Part shown: piece after piece, positions 1 through 9,033 of the stretch
Layout of the letters: every line of letters begins with the position of its first letter
Position numbering within the stretch: the stretch's first letter is position 1
NCBI RefSeq assembly: GCF_001282625.1
Contig: NZ_CTEJ01000002.1
Coordinates: forward strand, 1,428,501-1,492,500
Reading direction: 5' to 3'
DNA from: Lascolabacillus massiliensis
GTDB lineage: Bacteria > Bacteroidota > Bacteroidia > Bacteroidales > Dysgonomonadaceae
Length of the DNA stretch: 64,000 nucleotides
Made by a program: the position numbers and the translations under genes
The notes under the pieces: model-generated
Databases searched by the model: none
Told to the model about the DNA's origin: nothing
Seen by the model: the letters and a program-made list of their open reading frames with translations, nothing else

Positions 1-38
1 AACTCCATTGCACATTCATATGGATTAGAAATAAGCAT
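1..38 (-). CDS. Possible 5' end of a gene leaving the window
   Basis: A minus-strand frame opens with ATG at 38 and reads MLISNPYECAME before the window edge. An in-frame stop lies nine codons upstream, so the frame cannot extend much further 5'. Two overlapping copies of the Bacteroidota -7 motif TAAATTTG sit about 30 bases upstream, which fits a gene start here. The peptide is too short to identify. A second ATG at 19 in another frame (MNVQWS) is an alternative. Confidence 0.35.
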   Translation of the reverse strand, partial: MLISNPYECAME

Positions 39-65
39 CTGAAAGCCCTCTTTTAATGATTTTCA

Positions 66-82
66 CAAATTTACCAAATTTA
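66..82 (-). promoter_or_regulatory. Tandem -7 promoter boxes
   Basis: On the minus strand TAAATTTG occurs twice, at 82-75 and 73-66. Both match the Bacteroidota -7 consensus TAnnTTTG. No perfect TTTG -33 box lies at the usual distance. They would drive the gene that begins near 38, leaving a leader of about 20 bases. Confidence 0.35.
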
Positions 83-201
83 GAATATAGAAGGAAATGA
101 AAATCTTAGGGAATACCTTAGAGTTTTTAAACCTTTTGTATGTGCAAGACTATAAATTGTAAAATGTTATAGTTGCAAATTAAATTATGAAGATGAAATG
201 A

Positions 202-1995
202 CTACATCCTATCAGGTACATCAATTCCGAATAAAGCCATACCTTTTTTAATTGTAAGAGCCACATTCCTGGATAGCAGAAGGCGGAAATCACGAAGCTG
301 GCTATTCTCCTCACGAAGGATTGTAAAATCGTGATAGAACTGATTATACTCTTTTGCCAGATCGTAGATGTAGTTGGCTATCAGAGATACATTATACTCT
401 GTGCCTGCCTGTTTCACTATACGGTCAAACTCACTAAGCAGCTGTACAAGTCCCTCCTCCTTTTCTGATAAAGAAATTGAGTTGCTGAGGTTTTCAGTTA
501 CTTCAATACCCTGAGCTTCTGCTTTTCTGATAACCGATTGTATACGTGCATGTGTGTATTGAATAAAAGGACCTGTATTCCCGTTGAAATCGATAGACTC
601 TTTGGGGTTAAAGGTCATGTTTTTCTTAGGGTCAACTTTCAGAATGAAATATTTGAGAGCACCCAGTCCAACCATACGTGAAATAGCTTCTGCTTCTTCA
701 GTTGTCGCATCATCCAGCTTACCAAGTTCCTGAGAAGTTTCGTGTGCTGTTTCAATCATCTCTGCCATCAGGTCATCTGCATCAACAACAGTTCCTTCGC
801 GTGACTTCATTTTTCCCTCAGGTAGCTCAACCATTCCATATGAGAAGTGAACAAGTCCTTTGCCGAACTCAAATCCAAGCATGTCAAGCAGTATTGATAG
901 TACCTGAAAGTGATAATTCTGCTCATTGCCAACAACATAAATCATTTTGTCGATAGGGTAGTCATCAAAACGCATCTTTGCAGTTCCAATATCCTGTGTC
1001 ATATAAACAGATGTACCGTCAGCACGCAAAAGCAGCTTGTGGTCCAAGCCATACGGAGTAAGATCAGCCCATACAGAACCATCCTCTTTTTGATAAAAGA
1101 GTCCCTCACTTAATCCACGTAATACCTCTTCCTTACCGGGGATATAGGTCTGTGATTCATAATAGATCTTATCAAAGGTGACACCCATCTGACTATAAGT
1201 TTCATCAAATCCAGCATATACCCAGTCGTTCATCATCTTCCATAGATTGACAGTTTCAGTATCATTAGCCTCCCATTTTCTAAGAAGTTCACGAGCCTCA
1301 CTCATAAGCAGAGATTTCTCTTCCGCCTCCTCTTTCGAAAATCCTTTTTCCTGCAATTCAGCAATCTCTTTTTTATAATGCTGGTCGAACTTAACATAAT
1401 AATCTCCAATCAGATGATCACCTTTCTTCCCAGAGGAAACCGGTGTCTCTCCATTTCCCCATTTCTGCCATGCCAGCATTGATTTACAGATATGTATACC
1501 GCGATCGTTTACAATATTTGTTTTAACAACACGTTTACCATTTGCTTTAAGCACTTCGCTAAGAGCATGGCCAAGTAGATTGTTCCTGACATGACCAAGG
1601 TGCAGAGGCTTATTTGTATTAGGTGATGAATATTCTACCATGAATAGCGGTGAGTCTTCGCTAACAGGAGTAAACCCATATTCGGGGTTAGAATTAATAT
1701 TCTCAAGCAATTCCACCCATACCGATGGTGCAATGCTAAGGTTAAGAAACCCTTTTATAACATTGTATTCTGTAATGACGGTTGTTTTTTCAGAGAGATA
1801 TTTTCCAATCTCCTCAGCTGTATCCTCAGGTTTTTTTCTTGATATCTTAAGAAGAGGAAACGTGACAAGGGTATAATGCCCTTTGAACTCTTTTTTGGTC
1901 TTCTGCAGAGTGATTTGAGACTCATCAACTTCTGCATTGTATAATATCTTTATTGCACCTATAATGGCTTCCTGAAGGAGATTTTCTATATTCAT
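202..1995 (-). CDS. argS: Arginine--tRNA ligase
   Basis: Charges tRNA-Arg with arginine in the cytoplasm. The 597-residue length fits class I ArgS. The N-terminal about 100 residues form the ArgS additional domain. The catalytic HIGH-type motif appears as HLGH at about 132-135 after the typical SSPNTNKPLH context, and the MKSREGT stretch is the KMSKS equivalent. The C-terminal DALR anticodon-binding domain ends with the usual GI-VPDRM tail. The longest frame begins seven codons earlier, but ATG at 1995 (MNIENLLQ) fits the family better and follows a -7 promoter box. It appears to be transcribed alone. Confidence 0.96.
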   Translation of the reverse strand: MNIENLLQEAIIGAIKILYNAEVDESQITLQKTKKEFKGHYTLVTFPLLKISRKKPEDTAEEIGKYLSEKTTVITEYNVIKGFLNLSIAPSVWVELLENINSNPEYGFTPVSEDSPLFMVEYSSPNTNKPLHLGHVRNNLLGHALSEVLKANGKRVVKTNIVNDRGIHICKSMLAWQKWGNGETPVSSGKKGDHLIGDYYVKFDQHYKKEIAELQEKGFSKEEAEEKSLLMSEARELLRKWEANDTETVNLWKMMNDWVYAGFDETYSQMGVTFDKIYYESQTYIPGKEEVLRGLSEGLFYQKEDGSVWADLTPYGLDHKLLLRADGTSVYMTQDIGTAKMRFDDYPIDKMIYVVGNEQNYHFQVLSILLDMLGFEFGKGLVHFSYGMVELPEGKMKSREGTVVDADDLMAEMIETAHETSQELGKLDDATTEEAEAISRMVGLGALKYFILKVDPKKNMTFNPKESIDFNGNTGPFIQYTHARIQSVIRKAEAQGIEVTENLSNSISLSEKEEGLVQLLSEFDRIVKQAGTEYNVSLIANYIYDLAKEYNQFYHDFTILREENSQLRDFRLLLSRNVALTIKKGMALFGIDVPDRM

Positions 1996-2021
1996 AATGA
2001 TGATTTTGCTTACCAATTATG

Positions 2022-2029
2022 CAAAGTTA
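2022..2029 (-). promoter_or_regulatory. -7 promoter box for argS
   Basis: The minus strand carries TAACTTTG, a full match to TAnnTTTG, 27 bases upstream of the argS ATG. No clear TTTG lies about 20 bases further upstream, so only the -7 half is well supported. Confidence 0.5.
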
Positions 2030-2063
2030 AGAATTTTTTATGGAGTAACAGATAAACTGTTTT

Positions 2064-2861
2064 CTAAATGGGATTTACAGAATTGTTTTTGATATTTTTT
2101 TCAGAGGTTACTATAGTGTTGGTTTTGTTAATAATATCCTGAATTACCAGACTTGAAAGCATGAACCCGAACACAGCGGTTACCTGGACCATTGTACCGT
2201 TTGTTTGAGCTTTCCTGAAACTACCGTTCTCATTAGCATTTGCAAGTGCATTTTCACCTCTGTTTCTTTGAATTTCCTCGCTATATACACAGAGAATTGG
2301 TTTTTCTGTTCTCTCACCCTTTCTTATTTTCTCTCTTAGTGCAGCACCAAGTTTGCAACCCCTCACTTTCCAAAACTCAGCCACTCTTATTTTCTGAGGG
2401 TCAAGCTTTAGTGCTGCTCCCATAGAAGAGAAGGTTACAGCATCTGTTTTTGAGGCAGCGACAAGAAGATGGGCCTTGTTTGACAGAGAGTCTATAGCAT
2501 CTATTATATAATCATAATCCTCAAGATGAAACGATGCGGAAGATTCAGGATCATAAATTTCGGGTATTGATTTTATCACCGCAGAAGGGTTGATCTCTTG
2601 CAGTCGCTTTTGCAGCACCTCCACTTTTAGCTCACCCACAGTATTTGTAGTTGCAGGAAGCTGTCTGTTGATATTTGCCGCAGCTACGCGGTCAGAATCG
2701 ACTATTGTAAGATTCATAATCCCGCTCCTTATTAGTGCTTCAGCACACCAGCTGCCAACTCCGCCAACTCCAAACAGTATGACTTTTTTAGCAATTATCT
2801 GTTGCATAGCGTCAGAACCTATCAATAATTCGGTGCGGGCAAATAGTTCGTTGTACTCCAT
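2064..2861 (-). CDS. tcdA: tRNA threonylcarbamoyladenosine dehydratase (ThiF/E1-like)
   Basis: E1-like ATP-dependent enzyme expected to cyclise t6A37 of tRNA to ct6A. The 265-residue product has the Rossmann ATP-binding loop GVGGVG at 31-36, the NRQLPAT motif and an acidic DAIDSL strand, in the order typical of TcdA rather than MoeB or ThiF. It lacks the extra C-terminal rhodanese domain of MoeB. The start was set at ATG 2861 (MEYNELFARTELLIG), because the 18 extra codons of the longest frame overlap promoter and terminator sequence. The window also encodes TsaE, which acts in making the t6A substrate. Confidence 0.9.
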   Translation of the reverse strand: MEYNELFARTELLIGSDAMQQIIAKKVILFGVGGVGSWCAEALIRSGIMNLTIVDSDRVAAANINRQLPATTNTVGELKVEVLQKRLQEINPSAVIKSIPEIYDPESSASFHLEDYDYIIDAIDSLSNKAHLLVAASKTDAVTFSSMGAALKLDPQKIRVAEFWKVRGCKLGAALREKIRKGERTEKPILCVYSEEIQRNRGENALANANENGSFRKAQTNGTMVQVTAVFGFMLSSLVIQDIINKTNTIVTSEKNIKNNSVNPI

Positions 2862-2878
2862 AAATTTTAAATAATCTG

Positions 2879-2886
2879 CAAAATTA
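2879..2886 (-). promoter_or_regulatory. -7 promoter box for tcdA
   Basis: The minus strand carries TAATTTTG, a full match to TAnnTTTG, 18 bases upstream of the chosen tcdA ATG. It lies just after the rubrerythrin terminator, which suggests tcdA is transcribed separately. It also argues against the longer upstream start, which would place the promoter inside the gene. Confidence 0.5.
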
Positions 2887-2901
2887 ATATCTGTAAGGCA
2901 T

Positions 2902-2937
2902 AAAAAAAAGCACATCCCGTTAAGAATGTGCTAATAA
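2902..2937 (-). terminator. Intrinsic terminator of rubrerythrin gene
   Basis: A 7-bp perfect stem AGCACAT/ATGTGCT (2909-2915 and 2926-2932) with a 10-base loop is followed on the minus strand by eight T residues. It begins about 20 bases after the rubrerythrin stop and is oriented to end that transcript. Confidence 0.85.
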
Positions 2938-2958
2938 AAAAGAGTATCTCGAAATTGA

Positions 2959-3537
2959 TTAATAATATTTATCGTTTTTAGGTTCAAAATAAGCCTGATC
3001 GTGAAGACATGCAGGACATTTCTTTGGAGCTTTTTTGCTGGTAATTACATAACCGCAGTTACGGCATTGCCACTCAATCTCCTCTTCACGCTCGAATACT
3101 TTACCTTCAACAACACGTTCGTATAATTTATTATACTGTTCTTCATGTATTGATTCTGCTTTAGCAATCATTCTGTACATGGTGGCTATTTCTTTGAACC
3201 CTTCCTCTTCTGCAATTTCTGCAAACTTTGGATACATATCTGTCCACTCCTCGTTTTCACCTTCTGCTGCAGCTTTCAGGTTTTCAGCTGTAGTTCCGAT
3301 AACCCCTGCAGGAAAAGTAGCAGTGATCTCTAACATGCCACCTTCCAGATATTTAAACATTCTTTTTGCATGTTCCTGCTCCTGGTTGGCAGTTTCCTGG
3401 AAGATTGCTGCAATTTGTTCAAATCCCTCTTTTTTAGCCTGTTTAGCGAAATAGGTATAACGCATGCGTGCCTGTGATTCACCTGCAAAAGAAGTCATAA
3501 GATTCTTTTCAGTCTGTGTTCCTTTTAAACTTTTCAT
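2959..3537 (-). CDS. rbr: Rubrerythrin
   Basis: Cytoplasmic non-haem di-iron peroxidase that protects anaerobes by reducing hydrogen peroxide. The 192-residue protein has an N-terminal four-helix ferritin-like domain with the Glu-rich ExxH repeats (ETANQEQEH and ESIHEEQY). A C-terminal rubredoxin-like Fe(SCys)4 site is formed by Cys158/161 and Cys174/177. Length and domain order are those of classical rubrerythrin. It stands alone between its own terminator and a 181-base upstream gap in which I found no perfect promoter. It indicates an anaerobic or microaerophilic host. Confidence 0.96.
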   Translation of the reverse strand: MKSLKGTQTEKNLMTSFAGESQARMRYTYFAKQAKKEGFEQIAAIFQETANQEQEHAKRMFKYLEGGMLEITATFPAGVIGTTAENLKAAAEGENEEWTDMYPKFAEIAEEEGFKEIATMYRMIAKAESIHEEQYNKLYERVVEGKVFEREEEIEWQCRNCGYVITSKKAPKKCPACLHDQAYFEPKNDKYY

Positions 3538-3718
3538 ATTTGTATTTTATTTTTTGTTATAAAGTTCACTCGATTGTTGTTAATGGCTGGATATAAAAAA
3601 TGATGTTTGGGCTAAATTGTTTGTAATTTTACATTACATCAATATTTAAATACAAAAATAATAATTTATGTACTTAAATAAAAAATAGAAGACTCACGGT
3701 CAGTTATTTGGAATGATT

Positions 3719-5593
3719 CTAAATCTCACTCAGTTCAAGCCATCGCATGGTTTTTTCATCTATCAGGTTTAGTAGTTCTGTTAGTCGGTTAGATTTGCTC
3801 AGTAATTCATCAGTATTTAGTTTTCCGGATGAAATCTCTTCACTCAGTAGCTTCTTTTCTTCTTCCAATTCTTCAATTTCCTTCTCCAGTGATTCAAATT
3901 CGCGCTTCTCCTTGAAGGTCAGTTTAGTTTTAACTTCCTCTTTTTTTCTGCTGTCAGCAGGCTCAGACTCAGTTTTAACAATTTTAGCTACTTCGCTCTG
4001 TCTCTTGTCTTCCTCAGCTTTCCACTCTCTGTATTGAGTATAGTTACCCGGGTAGTTTTGAATTTTTGCATTTCCATGGAATACAAGCAGGTGATCCACA
4101 ACTTTATCCATAAAATATCTGTCGTGAGAAATTACAATCAGACACCCTTTGAATGAAGCAAAATACTCCTCCAGAATATTCAATGTTATAATATCCAGAT
4201 CGTTTGTAGGTTCATCTAGTACAAGGAAGTTAGGATTGGTTATAAGTACAGTGCACAGATATAGTCGCCTTTTTTCTCCTCCGCTCAACTTATAAACATA
4301 GTTGTGCTGTTTCTCAGGAGGGAACATGAAGTGTTGAAGAAACTGGGAGGCGGTAAGTTTTTTTCCATCACCCTGATCAATAACTTCGGCAATATCTGTT
4401 ACAACATCAATTACTTTTTTCTGATCGTCGAACTGGAGGCCGTCCTGACTATAATATCCAAAATTTACTGTTTCACCAATTTCGAAGTATCCTTCGTCAG
4501 GTTTTTCTACTCCCAATAGCATTTTTATAAAAGTAGATTTGCCTGTTCCGTTATTGCCGACAATACCCATTTTTTCATACCTGGTAAAGTTGTAATTAAA
4601 ATCATCCGTAATTTTAATATCACCAAAGCTTTTCGTTACATGCTTAGCCTCAAATATTTTTTTACCTATATATGAATTTATAGAGTTTAGCTGGATACTT
4701 TTTTCCTCACGCTGCTTTTTGGCTTTCTCCTCAAGTGTGTAGAATGCATCAATTCTTGATTTTGATTTTGTACCTCTGGCCTGGGGCTGTCGTCTCATCC
4801 AGTCAAGCTCTTTTCTCATTAGATTCTGAGCCCTCGACACCTCACTGTTCTGAGCCAGGATTCGCTCATCCCGTTTTTCAAGATAATATGAGTAGTTGCC
4901 TTTGTAGGAGTATACCTGTTTATCATCAATTTCAATTATCTGCGAACATACCCGATCCAGAAAATAGCGATCATGTGTAACCATCAGCAAACTGATGTTA
5001 TTCCTGGAAAGATACTCTTCCAGCCATTCAACCATATCCAGATCAAGGTGGTTGGTAGGCTCATCAAGTATAATCAGTTCCGGCTCACTGATCAATACGT
5101 TTGCCAGCGCAACACGCTTGACCTGCCCACCGGACAGCTCACCTATCTTTTGATGGAAGTCGTATATCTTTAGCTGAGATAAAATGTTTTTAATCCTCTG
5201 CTCATAATCCCATGCATTATGCAGATCCATTTCTGCCAGTATGTGAGACAGTTCATTCTGATTATCCGAGGCGATTATATCTTCATACCTTGCAATCAGT
5301 CTTACTATGTCATTGTCAGCGCTAAAGCATGCCTCCAGTACTGTTAGATCAGGGTTGAATTCCGGAGACTGCTCAAGATAATCTACCCTGATATCATTCC
5401 GGAATACCACTCTACCACTATCGTATGGTTCTTTCCCTGATATGATATTCAACAGGGTTGTTTTACCCGAACCATTAGCTGCAATCAGTCCGATCTTATC
5501 TCCTTCAGCTATTCCGAAAGAGATATCTTTGAAGAGTAAAAGATCTCCAAAGCTTTTTGTAAGTGAGTCAATTTGAAGTAATGGATTGGGCAT
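3719..5593 (-). CDS. ABC-F family ATPase (Uup-like)
   Basis: Duplicated ATP-binding cassette protein without membrane segments, of the ABC-F class that acts on ribosomes. Of 624 residues, the first cassette has Walker A ANGSGKTT at about 39-46 and LSGGQ, and the second has GNNGTGKST and LSGGE. Both Walker B motifs end in the LDEPTNHLDL or LDEPTNDLDI form diagnostic of ABC-F. A Glu/Lys-rich C-terminal coiled coil (about 540-624) resembles Uup. Start set at ATG 5593 (MPNPLLQ) rather than ten codons upstream. The gene follows the HhH/barrel gene by 37 bases and is probably co-transcribed with it. I see nothing that marks it as an antibiotic resistance variant. Confidence 0.9.
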   Translation of the reverse strand: MPNPLLQIDSLTKSFGDLLLFKDISFGIAEGDKIGLIAANGSGKTTLLNIISGKEPYDSGRVVFRNDIRVDYLEQSPEFNPDLTVLEACFSADNDIVRLIARYEDIIASDNQNELSHILAEMDLHNAWDYEQRIKNILSQLKIYDFHQKIGELSGGQVKRVALANVLISEPELIILDEPTNHLDLDMVEWLEEYLSRNNISLLMVTHDRYFLDRVCSQIIEIDDKQVYSYKGNYSYYLEKRDERILAQNSEVSRAQNLMRKELDWMRRQPQARGTKSKSRIDAFYTLEEKAKKQREEKSIQLNSINSYIGKKIFEAKHVTKSFGDIKITDDFNYNFTRYEKMGIVGNNGTGKSTFIKMLLGVEKPDEGYFEIGETVNFGYYSQDGLQFDDQKKVIDVVTDIAEVIDQGDGKKLTASQFLQHFMFPPEKQHNYVYKLSGGEKRRLYLCTVLITNPNFLVLDEPTNDLDIITLNILEEYFASFKGCLIVISHDRYFMDKVVDHLLVFHGNAKIQNYPGNYTQYREWKAEEDKRQSEVAKIVKTESEPADSRKKEEVKTKLTFKEKREFESLEKEIEELEEEKKLLSEEISSGKLNTDELLSKSNRLTELLNLIDEKTMRWLELSEI

Positions 5594-5630
5594 ATATAAA
5601 AGAATTTGATTGCAAAAATACAAAAAACAA

Positions 5631-7667
5631 TCAGAATCTCCATCTTAGGTATGTATAGAGATCAGTTCTGCTGTTACCGTTAATCTGCTCTGTACCGGAG
5701 CCAATTATATCTCGGTTGAAGTAATTTGTATACCCTGCTTTTGCAGAAAGTGTAAACTGAGGAGTAATCTCAAATTTGGCCGATAGCGCCAATCTGATCC
5801 CTTTTCCATAAAAAGATGGCATATAGAATGTGCTTAAAATATTTCTTTCATATGAATAAAGCCTGGAGTTATAAGTGTCAGAGTTGAACCAGGCTAAATA
5901 TGAGTCAACATTTATGCCTTTTCCACCTCTGAATCCAATGTTTTGAGAGATCATCACACCTCTCTCATGAGATTGATATTTGGCATAGTATCGGGCAAAA
6001 TCTACTGTTGATCTAAAATTCCACCCACTGCTGTTTTCCTGAGAATACCTTAAACGAAGTTTATTAGTAATGTATGGCAATACAGACTTTTCTTCAAGTT
6101 CGGGGTTGTCCAGATTCTTCTCCTTCCTTTTAAACTTATATCTTGCTTCAATATAAGAATGCTCAGAAAAGGTATAGCTGCTTTTAAAATATAGGTCCAT
6201 TGCTTTTGAAGGTCCATTAACACCATACTTCTTCCACGGAAATCTTACCAGGTCCAGGTATGAGTTTACAGTTAACCTTTTAACTGGTTTGAAGGCAGTA
6301 GCTATAAATATGCCATTCTCATTCTGAACCCTGCTTCCTTCTGAAAATGCCTGAGCATGTAATGCATTGTATGTGATGGGGTATTTGCGATAAAGTAATG
6401 TGAAAGAGATATCTGTCACAGGCCGATATTGTAACGAGTTTATTGTTGCAACTGCTCCATTCTTTGCAATAGCTGTTTCTCCGGCAAGAATAAAACCTGG
6501 AAGCTGATATGAGTAATCTATACTCGCATTAAGGTTTGACTGATCTCTTAAATAATACTTATTGTAGTCTCTTAATACAGGATTATACATTTTATTATAA
6601 ATGTGATATACACCGCTAATACCTGTCTGGAAACGATTGTATCTGTAATTTATATTTGTTCCTATAACCTGTTCTCGTGTATTTTTCTTTTTACTTATCT
6701 CCAGTGGAGTGCGATGTAGACCATCGGTTTTAAATGATGTAATTTCACCACTGTCTGATATGTTAGTATCAATTAGTCTGTTTGAATAGAATGCTGTTAA
6801 CGATACATTGTTAAATTCAAACATAGCTGCACCACCTCTGAAGAAGCCATATTCTGTAGTAGAGAAATGCCTCTTTGGACCAGTTGTACGTCTAGCAACA
6901 TTGTCAATGCTCCATGATTTGCTTCCGGGAAAGTCATTATTAAGAATCAGCCCTTGTCCAAAAGAGATTCTATAATCTCCTATTGCCAAAGTTTTAAGTC
7001 TACCTGAATTATTAATTATGAAATGAAATCCATAATGGTCATATCCTTTTTTATAGCCCTGTTTGAGAAGCGGTTCTCCGGCATCTTTTTCAGCAGTAAT
7101 TCCCATTTGAATTTTTTCTCTGTATTTCAAAGAATATCTTACTGAATTGTAAAAGTCTTCACCTCTATACTTACGATTGGGGTATCGTTCAAGTATGCTG
7201 TCGGAGAAACTCCCATATCCTGCCCTTGGTGTCAGGGTTTTGTCAAACCTTATCTGGATATCATGCTGACTGAATTTATACTCTCTGTTACTGTCTGAAT
7301 CTTCTTCCCCAACATAAAAGAATGGTATTATTAGTTGTATCGTTCTATAGCTTAATTTTTTTACATTCCTCAACTCATAAACTGTCATTACAGGGCGGTT
7401 GTGCTTAAGGAAATCAAAAATCATATTTACCTCTTCACTGCTTAATAAGGGTATACTCTCCAGCTCTTCTTTCTTTACAGTATTAAGGTTTAAAGGGTTT
7501 GTTTCCAAGTTTAAAAGTTCTTCATACATGTTCTCAATTACTACAGAGTTTTCAATCTCTTCTTCTGCCAATTGAGACAAATATTCACGCCAATTTTCAT
7601 TTTGACCAGCCACTTTAAATGTAAATAAATAGAATATCAAAAAAATAGAATATATCGTGATTTTCAT
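5631..7667 (-). CDS. Secreted ComEA-like HhH and β-barrel-like protein
   Basis: A 678-residue exported protein with a hydrophobic signal peptide ending near VAGQ. Residues about 55-120 resemble the ComEA helix-hairpin-helix DNA-binding domain, with a LNLNTVKKEELESIP start, but the turns read IPLLSSEE and VKKLSYRT instead of PGIG-like loops. The rest, from about 140 on, is rich in alternating aromatic/polar β-strands and ends in LRWRF, as in outer-membrane barrels. The family occurs across Bacteroidota, and I know of no settled function. DNA binding or uptake at the outer membrane is a guess only. A full consensus promoter precedes it and the ABC-F gene follows. Confidence 0.7.
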   Translation of the reverse strand: MKITIYSIFLIFYLFTFKVAGQNENWREYLSQLAEEEIENSVVIENMYEELLNLETNPLNLNTVKKEELESIPLLSSEEVNMIFDFLKHNRPVMTVYELRNVKKLSYRTIQLIIPFFYVGEEDSDSNREYKFSQHDIQIRFDKTLTPRAGYGSFSDSILERYPNRKYRGEDFYNSVRYSLKYREKIQMGITAEKDAGEPLLKQGYKKGYDHYGFHFIINNSGRLKTLAIGDYRISFGQGLILNNDFPGSKSWSIDNVARRTTGPKRHFSTTEYGFFRGGAAMFEFNNVSLTAFYSNRLIDTNISDSGEITSFKTDGLHRTPLEISKKKNTREQVIGTNINYRYNRFQTGISGVYHIYNKMYNPVLRDYNKYYLRDQSNLNASIDYSYQLPGFILAGETAIAKNGAVATINSLQYRPVTDISFTLLYRKYPITYNALHAQAFSEGSRVQNENGIFIATAFKPVKRLTVNSYLDLVRFPWKKYGVNGPSKAMDLYFKSSYTFSEHSYIEARYKFKRKEKNLDNPELEEKSVLPYITNKLRLRYSQENSSGWNFRSTVDFARYYAKYQSHERGVMISQNIGFRGGKGINVDSYLAWFNSDTYNSRLYSYERNILSTFYMPSFYGKGIRLALSAKFEITPQFTLSAKAGYTNYFNRDIIGSGTEQINGNSRTDLYTYLRWRF

Positions 7668-7687
7668 TTTTATTAAGTCAATTTTCT

Positions 7688-7719
7688 CAAATATATCAGT
7701 TAAACATCAAAAAATCAAA
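7688..7719 (-). promoter_or_regulatory. Consensus promoter for the HhH/barrel gene
   Basis: On the minus strand TTTG (7719-7716), 20 bases, then TATATTTG (7695-7688): a perfect match to the Bacteroidota primary sigma promoter. It lies 20 bases upstream of the ATG of the HhH/barrel gene. Confidence 0.8.
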
Positions 7720-7824
7720 TATTTCGGTTTTTAGGGAACAGTGCAAAATGGCAGGATTTATAAGGTTCAGCATTACAAAATGATTGAAAAACTAACAAAT
7801 AATGAATAAAATGTTCATAAATAT

Positions 7825-7854
7825 TTTGAAATAAAATCTAAATGATTATATTTG
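7825..7854 (+). promoter_or_regulatory. Consensus promoter of the ammonium operon
   Basis: TTTG at 7825-7828, 18 bases, then TATATTTG at 7847-7854. Spacing is slightly short but both boxes are perfect. Transcription should begin near 7860, leaving an untranslated leader of roughly 110 bases. Confidence 0.7.
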
Positions 7855-7972
7855 CAGCATAATATAATCAAAAAGACACAGCGGACGTCCTTTTACTGTC
7901 TATTTAATATTTATTGCAGCTAATTATTTACAATAAGATTGAAATTGGGTTATTCACTTAATAAAATTATGT

Positions 7973-8638
7973 ATGAATAGATTATTTGTTTTACTGCTTA
8001 CCATTTTTATATCAATTAGTTTAGTAAAGTCACAGGAGTTAACTGTAAATGCTGAGGCAGATATTGTAAGCTCTTATATCTGGCGAGGTTTATATGTTGG
8101 CCCTGCTTCAGTTCAACCAGGCATATCGCTCTCTTCGGGAGGTTTTACATTGGGTGTCTGGGGCTCTTCCAGCTTCAATGCTTCATGGAGAGAGTTTGAC
8201 CTCTTTGCCAGCTATTCAATAGGTAATTTTAATTTTTTAATTACTGATTATTTTTTGCCGCATGATCTCCCTGCTATCGAAAAGATCAGTTATTTCGATT
8301 TTTCTAAACATGTTGTAGAAGCAACTTTAGGCTTCTCTCTCGGAGAGTCTGTCCCGCTATCTTTTGTATGGAATACTAATTTTCTAGGTGATGATGACTA
8401 CTCTAGTTATTTTGAAGCAAGTTACTCTATCCCCACATCTTTTGTCGATATAGATCTGATATTAGGTGCTACTCCTGCAGCGGGGTATTATTCAGATGGT
8501 TTTGCTGTTGTGGTTACTGCTATTAAGGCAACTAAAGAGATATCTTTAAGTGACTCATTTTCAATTCCTGTTTATACTCAGGCAGTTCTTAATCCTGATT
8601 CTAAGGATGTTTTCCTACTTTTTGGAATGAAGTTTTAA
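7973..8638 (+). CDS. TorF-family putative outer-membrane porin
   Basis: A 221-residue exported protein with a signal peptide (hydrophobic core FVLLLTIFISIS, likely cleaved near VKSQ). The mature part starts with the SSYIWRGLYVG segment typical of the TorF/Gcw_chp family, followed by β-strand-rich sequence ending in a terminal Phe (FGMKF), as in outer-membrane barrels. It is the first gene of an operon with a PII protein (23-base gap) and an ammonium transporter. This suggests a role in passage or sensing of nitrogen compounds at the outer membrane, which is inferred from context only. Confidence 0.75.
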   Translation: MNRLFVLLLTIFISISLVKSQELTVNAEADIVSSYIWRGLYVGPASVQPGISLSSGGFTLGVWGSSSFNASWREFDLFASYSIGNFNFLITDYFLPHDLPAIEKISYFDFSKHVVEATLGFSLGESVPLSFVWNTNFLGDDDYSSYFEASYSIPTSFVDIDLILGATPAAGYYSDGFAVVVTAIKATKEISLSDSFSIPVYTQAVLNPDSKDVFLLFGMKF

Positions 8639-8661
8639 TAATGCACTATAAATAAAATAAT

Positions 8662-9012
8662 ATGAAAAAAATTGAAGCAATTATTCGTAAGTCGAAGTTC
8701 GATGAGGTCCGAAAAGCATTGCATAATGCTGATATTGACTTTCTCTCCTGGTGGGAGGTGAAAGGACAAGGAACCGCAACTCAAGGTCTTATCTTCAGAG
8801 GTATTGCATATGATGTAAATGCCATAGACCGTATTTTTATCTCTTTTGTAGTCCGGGAAATTAATGTTCAGAAATCAATTGATGCTATTCTTGAATCTGC
8901 CTATACTGGTGAAAGTGGAGACGGAAGGATCTTTGTTTCCACTATCGATCAGTCCATACGTATCAGAACAGGCGATAGAGGTGATGAATCATTATATGAC
9001 AAGCAAAAGTAA
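8662..9012 (+). CDS. PII nitrogen regulatory protein (GlnK-type)
   Basis: Small trimeric signal protein that binds ATP/ADP and 2-oxoglutarate and gates the ammonium channel. The 116-residue sequence starts MKKIEAIIRKSKFDEV, has the B-loop TGESGDGRIFV and the C-loop IRIRTGDRGDES. The T-loop is one residue shorter than in E. coli GlnB by my alignment, and the tyrosine corresponding to Tyr51 is Tyr50. Whether it is uridylylated cannot be told. Its place directly before amtB (21-base gap) is the classical glnK-amtB pairing. Confidence 0.92.
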   Translation: MKKIEAIIRKSKFDEVRKALHNADIDFLSWWEVKGQGTATQGLIFRGIAYDVNAIDRIFISFVVREINVQKSIDAILESAYTGESGDGRIFVSTIDQSIRIRTGDRGDESLYDKQK

Positions 9013-9033
9013 AAATATTAAAAATTGTAATTT

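Larger units (their letters stand above)
7668..7972. other. Intergenic region between divergent transcripts
   Basis: This 305-base gap holds no credible gene. It contains two consensus promoters facing outward (7688-7719 minus, 7825-7854 plus) and the untranslated leader of the ammonium operon. That leader includes the 8-base palindrome GGACGTCC at 7883-7890, flanked by AGACA and TGTCT, which could form a small stem. Confidence 0.7.
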
